Of a stretch of 64,000 bases of DNA, positions 54,923 through 64,000 are shown in pieces. Position 1 is the stretch's first letter. Each line of letters begins with the position of its first letter. Location: positions 21,956,001-22,020,000 of the forward strand of contig NC_073340.2 in NCBI RefSeq assembly GCF_027580225.2. The letters run 5' to 3'. The notes beneath the pieces are model-generated. The model did not search any database. It saw nothing but the letters and a program-made list of their open reading frames with translations, and was not told the DNA's origin. The translations under genes were made by a program, and so were the position numbers. The stretch is from Misgurnus anguillicaudatus. Taxonomy: Eukaryota > Chordata > Actinopteri > Cypriniformes > Cobitidae.

Positions 54923-56515
54923 ATCTGATGATGACAGCCATCTTGGTCATACCACGTCTGCAGTGAGCATCAGTGTCTGCAACTCAGCACCATCTCACCA
55001 CTCATAAGAAGATGAAGAGGGATGGAGAGGAGAGGTTACACTCTCTGAAATGAGACAGGTTTCCATGTCAACGCTGTGATAGCGAGAGTCATTAGAAAGG
55101 TGGCCTCAGCAGGTGGCATCTACACTTACAAGAGATTGGCATATTATTCAACATCACCTCTATACAAGCTCTCTACACTTTTCTCAGCTTCATGGAAAAA
55201 CAAAGCCTCGAATGCAGGTTAGAGCTCCTGGAGATTATGGTCAGCATCCAAAACACACATGTAGCCTACCTATAGTCAAGCCACATCATTAGATCACAAA
55301 CCCAACCCCAGTGCAAATAAAAAACTGAGCCAGCCGTGATAAAAACATGATCTGCCCCAAGCTCACCAGAAGATAGATGACAGAGAACAGATCTTACACA
55401 ACAACTCAGTGTGAGAGTTCTGGTCTTGTCCTTTCTCTCTTTCTCCCTTGCTCGTACTCTCCTTCAAAACTTAATACAGGAGGCAGAATGTGGTTTTCCA
55501 GTAAGTGGGTTATGTGTAGCTCCAAATAGACATAGCTGACAATGGGGAGGACCCAAGTTCATACTCTTCACTTTCTTCAATGCTTTCTAACTTCTGTGGA
55601 AAGCAAGCCGTCAAGACAAACTATGAGAACACCATTATTACTTCATGAATATAGCCCAAGTAATTGAGCTTTTGCAGGCAGTGCTTCAATTACATGACTC
55701 TTGTGAAGAGGTGGCTCCCATTGTTTCTCAAATGGCCCCTAGAATGTATTGAAACTCTTTTGGATATGACAATGAACTGTCTAGACTTGATTCAGTAAAT
55801 TATTCTGATTACACATCTACATGTTATCACAGCTTAAAAATGGCTTTACATTTAGCATCTTGGCTTTAGCATTATGCCACTTCATTAAAAATGACTAGGG
55901 GGCACACATAATGGAAATGTAGTAAATAAATCAAACATTTTGAAGCAAATGTGCCTTAATTTTATATGACATATTGCTTCTACAAACTACATCCGACTTC
56001 AAAAATGCATTAGAAGGCAGCGAACATCTCAAATGCCTAGATGGCCATTATTAACAAAACTGGAAAAAAAATAATTTGCATTCAATGATTCTGTAGGTTC
56101 ATTACCTAATTTGGCTATTGTTGGTGCATATTTTTCCCAATGAATTATGTTGACACACCACAACTCAGTTATACAAACAGCACCTATTAAACAATGGAAA
56201 AACTAAATATTCATAATTACAAAGTAGAATCAAAGACTTCTGAACATCTATGAATAATGGAACAATGTATCAACAGGGGAAAGGAAGGCATGTTTGCGAT
56301 GATAAAACCTTGTTATTTTAGAATAACTTAAATCATTAAGAGCCTGTTGAAGAATAAATATTGGTTTAAGAGAATGAGTATGGCCAAAATAATTTAACTA
56401 CGCATACAAGATGTTAATTAAGTCAAGTTTGGCCTTGTTCCATATGGCTCCCTTAGCCCTCATCTTCCTCCTTCTAATCGACACTTCGTCGCATGGACTG
56501 CTGGGTAACGGCAAA
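54923..56515. other. Non-coding stretch, no recognised feature
   Basis: No gene, microsatellite or element terminus identified. Confidence 0.45.
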
Positions 56516-56524
56516 GATATTTAA

Positions 56525-57240
56525 AGGGGAGGGGGTCTAAAGCTATTTCATGCATTTTGACTTATTAACACATTTAAAGAGTAGGGTGTCTTATGCTAAA
56601 CATGGGCAATTTGTCAAAAAAGCAGTTGCATGAATCACTTGTAGTTGTAGCAGTTGAAGTATTTCTGTTGTGAATGCATTTCACCAGGGTTTGTACAAGT
56701 TTCTGAAAGTGTTTTTTGAACATGAAAGATTCATATGTAACAATCTTGCTTTATTTCTTTTATGGGCAATTTCAGCGCAGGACGTACAGTGGAAGTCCTA
56801 GAAAAGCGCATTTACACACACACCAACCAAGAGCTGATACAAAATCAACATTACCAGAGAAGTGTGTTTTGTTTGTAAGGAAAATGTAAGCTTGTTCAGC
56901 TTCCCAATAAACCCAACATTATGGAAACAATATATTTCGTTTGTTTATCTGGGGTAGTAGCAGGGTTGTGCGTGTGTGTTTGTTTAACTGGGTTTTTGTT
57001 AAAATGGGGCAGTCACAGCCGGGTCATGAGTCGCAGGCGGTAAGTAAAACTGTATTAAATGTCTGTGTTTTGTTATCCAGAGATACCGGGATAGTGTTTT
57101 GTGTGTGTAGCTTTCTTGTGACTTACCCCATCTGTGGTAGGCCTCTAGGAGCTTCCGTTTATTATTCCGGTAAAAAGAGCCAATCATCAATTAGAATTTT
57201 CTGGGAGAGGGACTTTGACATAATATGAAGATTGACAGGT
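56525..57240 (+). mobile_element. THAP-bearing TTAA element, second copy
   Basis: TTAA at 56521-56524 is followed by AGGGGAGGGGGTCTAAAGC. TTTTGACTTATTAACACA, CTTATGCTAAACATGGGCAA, GAATGCATTTCACCAGGGTT and AGCCGGGTCATGAGTCGCAG align in order with 24354-24850. The right end was not located; the boundary given is approximate. Confidence 0.6.
56859..57039 (+). pseudogene. THAP zinc-finger exon, second copy
   Basis: Around one frameshift it reads KCVFxCKEN, SLFSFPINPTLWKQYISFVY, matching the THAP signature (Cys pair, then LFxFPxxP and a Trp). It ends GGCG with GTAAGTAAAAC, the same donor position as in the copy at 24701-24847. Together the two copies show that the parent element had a spliced THAP gene. 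The 95-codon frame 56941-57228 is a different frame. Confidence 0.55.
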
Positions 57241-57418
57241 CTTGATGTGTTGCTCTAACAAGACCTGGAGGCACTGCAAATACGCCGGCGGAATGACGGT
57301 GTTTATCGGTCAATCCGATTTTACAAAACCAATACACGATAATAGGAAAAATGCTTATATATCATAGAAAATATTGTGAAATAGATATATCAGTCGATCT
57401 CTAGGTGTAATACTTTAC

Positions 57419-58517
57419 TAGGAATGTCCCAATCCCACTTTTTCATTTCCGATCCAATTCCGATACCAGAATTCCGAATATCCGCCGATACCAATATCCG
57501 ATACACTATATAGTGCTATAGTGCTTTTTGCTACATCTAGTATCATTTTAAATGTTAAAATCAATAATTTAAAATAATTTACAAGTTACAGAAAACATTA
57601 GTAAGTATTAATCATGGCAGTGTTTAGGAGAACATAGGTACGTTTGATCAATTATCTATGCTTAATATTTTTTATATCATGTCATAGTAAAAAAGCTTTA
57701 GTGTGCAGATGGTTATTTTGGGAATTATGCTTGACCGGAGTTTTTGCACATTCCGAGTGCAGAATTAATGCACCTACACATCTTGTACACTACGCTTATG
57801 GGCTTCCTGGGTGCAGAATTGATGCAATTGAATCATCCTCTCATGAGAATCCTCGCACCACAATGGCAAGTTCATAACTGTTAAAACACAAAGAGAATAG
57901 ATTTATCATGTGCTCAGCACAAAGTGAATTGCATCCATCTAACGGCTTATGCGGCTTTCACATAGGAAGCGGTGTGTGCTGCGCTCGCCGCTGGGTTCAG
58001 CGCAGCCAAGCGATTTGTGCTCTGCTGGCCAGACCAAAGTAGGCGGGGTTTTCAATAAATCACTACAGTGTTTATATTTGGGTTAAATAGTTGATGAGGA
58101 ATACAGAGACTGATGTTGCCCGTCTCTATTTCACGTATCTTTAAGCTGCCTACCTACAACAAACTACTTGACTTAAAACACACCTGACATGCCAACTTCA
58201 ATTGCTACGTGTTTCCATGACACGGCTTTCCTTCCGATGTCTCTGTAGGAGCTCAGGGAATTCGGAGTATAAGCTCTTCGTCCATTTTGTTTGAATGCCC
58301 CGTTTCTATTGGACGCGTGGGTAATCGTCACAGAGCATAGCGCAAAAGTTAAACTATTTTGAACTTTGACTGATAGCTTGTCAGTAACAACCATGGCTAA
58401 AGCACATATCGAAATTGGATCGGTCATGTTGTCGGTCCTCGATCCGATGTCCGATCCAGCCAAAAAGCCTGGATCGGCCCCGATACCAATCCAAAATATC
58501 GAATCGGGACATCCCTA
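57419..58517. mobile_element. hAT element, 8-bp TSD TACTTTAC
   Basis: TAGGAATGTCCCAATCCCAC and GAATCGGGACATCCCTA are inverted. TACTTTAC flanks both ends exactly (57411-57418, 58518-58525). CCGATACCAATATCCGATAC near the left is mirrored by GGATCGG / CCGATACCAATCC near the right. No transposase. Confidence 0.9.
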
Positions 58518-58579
58518 TACTTTACACGGAGACTACAAGGCGTAGTTATTAAAAACTTCCGCTCTAAAACTCATCTTAA

Positions 58580-59831
58580 AGGTCACGTTCTTTCTGATCC
58601 CATTTTTTAAACCCTAGTTAGTGTGTAATGTTGGTATGATAGCATAAATAATACCTGTAAAATGATAACGCTCAAAGTTCACTGCCAGGCGATATAGGGG
58701 CTGTTTACACTTGGTATTAAGATGTGTTTTCATCGATCGGATCACAAGTGGACGAGAGAGACACATGACGTTTACACCTGGTATTTAAATCCGTCTCTTT
58801 TGTCCACTTTCAACCGCTTCTGTGCTGAATACTATGAGGGGGTGGTCTGTGAGACGGTGGGCGAGTCTCTCTGCTGTCATTCAAACCCGAGCGGGAGTAA
58901 TTATGAGTTTATATGGACGCAAACTAATATAATGTCGGAGTGCACTGCTTGTTTAGCAAGTAAACATGCTGCACAGTGTTTTGTACATGAGTATGTAAGA
59001 GCTTTCTTTGAATTTTCAGCGCAATTGATGAAATAGGATCGCGCAACTTTCAGACGCTTTCAAAACGAAACTACGGAGATCAGCCGCTTAGTTTTATCAA
59101 TGAAAGGCTAAAAATAGCGCTGTTCACCGAATGTTCATGCCAGAAGTCAAAAAAGATGTGAAACTTGTGTTTAATACCTCAGATTAGATAAATGGGCGGA
59201 GAGAAGGCGGTCGCGTGTGGCTGTTCGAACGCATTCAACCACATATGCGTTCCGCAACTCCAAAGCGATCCGATCGAAAGTGGTTTCGACCACCTCTGGA
59301 TGTGGTTGAAAGTGGTCGAAAGTGGACGAGCTCAAAACGTTTTGAACACCGTTTACACCTGGCCTTAACGTCGTCCACTTGTGATCCGATTGACGAAAAC
59401 ACATGTTAATGCCAAGTGTAAACAGCCTCATATTTTCTTTAACAGAATTCGTCTTTTAAAACCTACAGTGAACGGCCGGTTTGAACTACAGTCCTCTACT
59501 TCCTGCTTTAATGACATCAGTAAAACAGTATTTTGACTTAACTCCGCCCACAGGAATACGTCCGTCGCCAGCTAAGCTAACGGCAAGCTAAGCTGCTATC
59601 GAAACACACTAAACAAACCACACAATCAGAACTCCATACGTATTTCTGAAGGAGGGACTTCATAGAACAAGGAAGACATCAGCCCGTTTTGAGGACAGTG
59701 AAAACAGCACTATACAAATAAGTAAATTGTGTGAAAAATACAGCGTTTTTTATACGTGAAACATGAACGCATGTTATATTGCGCAGTGTAAACACTATCA
59801 AAGCTTTAAAAACACAGAAAGAACAGGACCT
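58580..59831 (+). mobile_element. TTAA-target element (AGGTCACGTTCTTTC), sister of 25550
   Basis: AGGTCACGTTCTTTCTGATC and AGAAAGAACAGGACCT are inverted, flanked by TTAA (58576-58579, 59832-59835). About 520 bp belong to the element; the rest is the GGCTGTTT element inserted at 58696. It preserves the uninterrupted target of the LINE at 25716. Confidence 0.85.
58696..59429 (+). mobile_element. GGCTGTTTACACTTGG element, most complete copy
   Basis: Starts AGGGGCTGTTTACACTTGG and ends CCAAGTGTAAACAGCCTC. ATAT flanks both sides (58692-58695, 59430-59433), and the sister host element at 28870-28890 shows the site unoccupied (AAAATATATTGCC). Subterminal GGATCACAAGTGGACGA / TCGTCCACTTGTGATCC repeats are inverted too. 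734 bp, non-coding. Superfamily not assigned; 4-bp AT-rich targets are unusual. Confidence 0.8.
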
Positions 59832-59930
59832 TTAAAAAGTTCGCATTTTCAGGACCCCAACTCACGTAAACGAACAGCCAAAGCGCATAAAAACGTTGTC
59901 ATGTAAACGACCCCTTAGATCAAAAATTAC

Positions 59931-60141
59931 TACACTCTAAAAAATTTGCTGTAATTTTGCAGCTGGTTGCCAGTAACTTACTGTAGAAGATAAAGTCAAA
60001 AAAAATGTCATGTTCATTTAACTTTGAACAAAATGTTGCCAGTAAATAACATGAATGTAAAATCTACAGTAAGTTACTGGCAGCTAGTTGCCAGTAATAC
60101 CCATTAATACTGTAATTTCTACAGACATTTTTTACAGTGTA
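59931..60141. mobile_element. Small MITE, TACACTCTAAAAAAT ends
   Basis: TACACTCTAAAAAATTTGCT and AGACATTTTTTACAGTGTA are inverted, with CAGTAACTTACTGTAGA / TCTACAGTAAGTTACTG forming an inner hairpin. 211 bp. The stretch just upstream (59836-59917) ends GTAAACGACCCC, an orphan tip of another element. Confidence 0.7.
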
Positions 60142-62530
60142 TGACTTTGAAAAATCCTATGTAAACAAACTTTGTTTTGTATTTACCTGCATAAACAGCT
60201 CAACGTTTCATTAATGCTACAATGCGTTATTAACAGACAAGATAAGACAGAATACAAGGTGTCAAAGACAAGTGGAGAGAGACGCTGTGTCACCTTTATT
60301 TTTACTATCTCACTCCCCATCGCCGAGCCTGTCTAGATTTAGTGGCATTTCACTCAGATTGACACAGGCTATATGCTAAATAATGAAAATGACACAGAAA
60401 TGACGTGTATGTCAGTTTGGTGTTACACTTGGAGAAGTGAGAAAGATGACTGTATTTAGATAAGCACCTCCTGAAAACACACCACAGTCGCAAATCTAAC
60501 TACATTAAACCACTGTGTTCTAAAACCACATAGTTTTATTTTATATTCTGCTAATGTGTGTCTTCTGAAAAGCACAGAGCGTTTAAAATATGTATAACGC
60601 CAGACATCATCAGTCCAAAGGAATGCATTTGTATAGCAATTTCAGTCCTTAGGCTTAACTGAGCATTTGATGTTTTGTGAAGTACTATGAGATCAATTTT
60701 ACAGCATCATCATTTCATAAAATGTCTATATACACTCTTAAAACAGCTGTTTTAAAACAACAAATTTTGTGTCTAGTTAAGGACGACATATTAAATGTGT
60801 TGTCCCTAATTAGACACATCTTTGTGTTATTATTGGAACAACACATTTTGTATTGTTTTAACACATCTTGTGTGTTACCTTTGAAAACAAAATCAAGACA
60901 AATTATAGTGGTAAAAAACCTGTCATCAAGCTCTCTATGACCAACCTGTACACTTTTACCTGTTAACAACCAAGCCAAATACCACCGCCTTTAGAGAAGA
61001 AATATAATCGCACAAGCTGATAAAAATTCAATCTTTTCCAAATGCCCGCCCCCAGCCGTAAACACTGGGAATGCGACGTGCTCCGAGAGAGGGTTTAAAA
61101 CAGCTTTGTAATCATGTTGTGTAAGAACTACAACCTGAGTTTCATGATGAAATCAACCAAAAGGGTTACGTGGCCACTGAAACCCCCTCATTTCATTTCC
61201 TCATGCTTTTACCATGCACTCTCAGTGGAGTGGAGAAAACCTTTTGACTGATGACCGCCATGAGGACCACTCATGTAGTGCATAAAAGCACAAGGGACTC
61301 CTAATGGGCATCAGCAGCTCTTCTAAGGAACGACCGTCATTGACATAATTGCATGCCTTTAATGTGATAAAACCGACAAACAATAAACAAAAAGCACTGC
61401 GTCTGAAATAATTATATGGTTATCATTCAATATTAATGGAGATTATCTCAATCACTGTCTACTGTAATGAAACAGCTGTAAATCTAAAGTGATCAGTGAT
61501 CTCACAGCCGATATGAGCATCTGTTGTGTGAATGCATCTAACAACACCAAGTTATGAATGCGTCTGTGAAACTAAAACATTACCCTGCAATGTGTTTAAT
61601 GCTTATGCATTCAACGAAGGCCTAGATATTAGTGCATTTGATTTGAAATAAAATGTCTTTAAGCTACTCTACACTATAAATGTGTTATCTCTTGAAATGT
61701 ATGCAATTAAACAAAGCTATGATACAAATAAAACTGAGTGAACTGCAAAAACAAATGTCTTAATGAACTTTATCAATGATTTAAGTTTAATTCAATGCCT
61801 CGGGGTGTGCTGATGAAACCGGCGGGGTGCTGATGCTCAAGGCTGGCACGTGTATGTCGAACATCACGGACACGCTATAAATCAGCTGATGATGCGCGTG
61901 AACGCATGCATGCATATGCCGCCCAAAAATGTGTTGAGGTACACGCAGAAACACAGGCGATGAAGTCCGCTAACCGGCCGGTTAATTTAATCACATAAAA
62001 TAAAACCGCAAGGCTAAATCATTATCGACCATGTGCTGTCCGCGCCCGTAAGTCAATGTTAACTGCAGGAAAAAATAGTTTGAGAGCCATCCACACTATC
62101 GTATACAAAGACAAAACAACTGCTCACACAGCACGCACTAAAATGTAATACATGTGTAAAGTAACGCATTAATAGATGAGCAAGCATTTTAGAAGGCAGA
62201 GAACATTCGTTAATACATATGCGCTGTCAATCTGAACTAATGGAAAAGATGCTGAGTACGAGCCTGCAAAAAGAACCGCTAGCGACCTTATTATACCTGT
62301 TATTAAGAACATGTTTTAGAGAGCAAATAGATGGTCCAGCTAAGCTCACAGCATTAATGACTTTAATCAGGGAGACGCTGGTGTTAAGCAGTTTCACATC
62401 TCATACCGAGAACACATCTGGAACGCGTGTTGGAAAGCATCAAGTTGCGCTTACACGTTAACGGCTATTTTTAATTTGCGCATATATCCAATTTATCTTA
62501 AAAGGCTCTCGTAAATCAAGTTTAAAGAGT
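60142..62530. other. Non-coding stretch, no recognised feature
   Basis: Mostly unique-looking DNA between the last stack and the CpG-rich patch. ACACTCTTAAAACAGCTG (60726) followed by mirrored AACACAT-type motifs hints at a decayed MITE. No supported ORF. Confidence 0.4.
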
Positions 62531-62540
62531 GCTCACTCAC

Positions 62541-62660
62541 CTTTCTATCTGCGCACAGATGCAGTCAGACTCGCGTCCTGTCCGAGCTCAGCTGAACCTG
62601 GACGAGATCTCCCAAATTTCCACCAGCGCCATCCAGCGCCGCAGCAAATGCATAAAGTTC
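62541..62660 (-). other. Candidate untranslated first exon of usp54
   Basis: The minus strand reads GCGCAGATAGAAAG then GTGAGTGAGC, a strong splice donor, at the edge of a CpG-rich segment in otherwise AT-rich DNA. It contains no ATG-initiated long frame, as expected for a 5'UTR exon. Orientation agrees with the usp54 coding exon at 3553-3699. The 59-kb distance and the absence of transcript data make the link an inference; it could belong to another transcript. Confidence 0.4.
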
Positions 62661-62702
62661 TCGCGAGAACAGAGGTTCGGATAAATACAGATCTCGCGAT
62701 AA
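62655..62702 (-). promoter_or_regulatory. CpG promoter with TCTCGCGAGA motif
   Basis: A perfect palindrome TCTCGCGAGA at 62659-62668 and a half copy ATCTCGCGAT at 62691-62700, 23 bp apart, lie next to the donor-bearing segment. TCTCGCGAGA is a well-known core element of TATA-less vertebrate housekeeping promoters, often bidirectional. I see no TATA box at a fitting distance. Confidence 0.5.
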
Positions 62703-62759
62703 CTGTTTCTCTCTTTCTTCTCTTCAGGTTGACGGCCCTCTAGTGGAGCTGGTGGCTAC

Positions 62760-63135
62760 TGTGCGTCGAGGACAATTACGTAATCGATTTTAGTTTCTTT
62801 AGAGGGCATGGATCCTAAATGAAGCACATTAACGAAATCCAGCATAATAAGGTTACTAATCGGACGAAAGAAAATAACTGATGACATCTATCTGCATTTC
62901 ATAAATGGATTTAATTTGATTGAATTGTTGTTAAAAATATATATAAAATAATAAAACTAATATAAATTTAAAAAAAATTATTTGTTCAGAAAGACACGTT
63001 TATTGTAAATCATTAGAACGGGGTATTTTTTGTAGTTAAAATTAATTAGCAATCACAAATCACACTTTCTATTATAATTTAATTTAAATTATAAAAAAAT
63101 CAAAATATAAGATTGCATTATTTTATTATTTGATG
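62760..63135. other. AT-rich stretch upstream of the candidate promoter
   Basis: Very AT-rich with no recognised element. If the promoter is bidirectional, a divergent first exon would lie here, but none is evident. Confidence 0.35.
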
Positions 63136-63139
63136 CAAT

Positions 63140-63395
63140 CCCTACTGAAAAATCCAGCAAAGACCAGCATTAGCTGGTAGCTGGTTTTAGCTGGTTTAAG
63201 GTGGCAGAGACAGTAGCTGGTCTAAGCTGATCTTCCAGCCTGACCAGCTAAGTCCAGCTAGACCATCTTAAAAAGTGACCAAAACACAGCTAGACCAGCT
63301 TGCTAAACCAGCAATACCAGCTAAAACCAAGCTGCGAGACCAGCTAAAACCAGCTCACCAGCTTATGCTGGTCTTATCTGCATTTTTCAGTAGGG
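63140..63395. mobile_element. MITE made of AGCTGG/CCAGCT repeats
   Basis: Inverted tips CCCTACTGAAAAATCCAGC and GCATTTTTCAGTAGGG enclose about 20 copies of CCAGCT/AGCTGG-type units (ACCAGCTAAAACCAGCT and variants) that switch orientation near 63230. A familiar cyprinid non-autonomous element; no target duplication is clear. The internal unit makes it prone to rearrangement. Confidence 0.75.
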
Positions 63396-64000
63396 ATAGA
63401 AAGGAACAAGATCTGTGATGTGGAACAAATCACAATTTTAAAGGGCCATTACAGACATTTGACATAATTGAAAACCTTTTACCTTTTCATGGTTGGACTT
63501 TCTTTGTTTAAGAAGAGAGAAAAGCATTGTTGCAGTACACAAAACAATACAAGCCAGTTAGCTTCTTTGTATGAGAAAATCACACCATGGTCTCTTTAGG
63601 GATAAAGATTTATTGTAATGTTAGGATGAGATCATTTTAACTGTGTACATATTCTACTATAATGTCTATTTCTGAAGAGTTGCACCCAAAAATAAAGATT
63701 TTGTTGTGTTTTGGTTCCAAAAAAGTCATAGGATGTTTGAAACTTTTTTATTTTTTAGTGAACAATTCGTTTAGGCAGTAAATTAGGCACAATATGTTTA
63801 AACAAATACTGCATGAACCAGCAAATAAGATCACTCAACAAGATCAGCAAAGAACACACAAAACAATGGGCTGATCAATGCAAACCATTTCTTACATTAT
63901 AAGCTTTTCATGTAAAATGTAAATAAATACTAATCACCTAAATGTCTTCCTCTGCCAGCTGTGGATAAGAGTGCATAAGGTCCCTATTTGCTTGTGTGTG
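63396..64000. other. Non-coding stretch, no recognised feature
   Basis: AT-rich sequence up to the window end without a supported feature. Confidence 0.4.

Noticed and set aside
63140..63395. CRISPR-like array of AGCTGG/CCAGCT units
   Set aside because: Units are short, irregular, switch orientation and are enclosed by inverted tips of a MITE; the genome is eukaryotic.

Overview
The window reads as nuclear DNA of a teleost fish, most likely a cyprinid close to zebrafish or carp. The evidence is AT-rich, intron-like sequence, long (GT)n tracts, an L2-clade LINE, Tc1-type elements of fish families, and a very dense set of small hAT, PIF/Harbinger and TTAA-target transposons. I see no bacterial gene organisation, no CRISPR array and no rRNA or tRNA gene.

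Only one host protein-coding exon can be supported. It lies on the minus strand at 3553-3699 and encodes 49 residues, from the start codon through the Cys box of a ubiquitin-specific protease closest to USP54 (usp54), and ends at a clean splice donor. The following exons would lie left of base 1. At the other end, about 62541-62700, a CpG-rich patch carries a perfect TCTCGCGAGA promoter motif, a second half-motif and a minus-strand splice donor. It is a good candidate for the untranslated first exon and promoter of the same gene. If so, nearly the whole window is a first intron of about 59 kb. That link is an inference.

The rest is a layered deposit of mobile elements, many with readable target-site duplications (TSDs). 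Main stacks: 4492-5144 (hAT with an inner MITE); 6329-7112 (Harbinger-type MITE containing a hAT containing a 9-bp-TSD MITE); 7414-8781; 12661-14234 (TTAA element with a CAGGG element); 14804-16618 (Harbinger-type); 17.7-21.2 kb (unrecognised exon-like ORF, a Harbinger element with Myb-like coding remains, and a 9-bp-TSD element with a RecQ-like helicase exon); 23.6-29.0 kb (four families plus an L2 LINE with an open 888-codon frame); 30541-32674 (long palindrome split by a hAT); 33588-34719 (Tc1 pseudogene); 36918-39697; 40588-42395 (Tc1 split by a hAT); 50732-52049 (palindrome split by a MADF-domain Harbinger element); 52998-54919 (three nested elements); 56.5-59.8 kb.

Several insertions can be proved inside the window because an empty copy of the target is also present, either in another family member or in the opposite arm of a palindrome. 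The least expected content is the RecQ-like helicase exon, with a DEVH box and a splice donor, inside a TIR element that has a perfect 9-bp TSD. Stretches between stacks are AT-rich, apparently non-coding intronic sequence.
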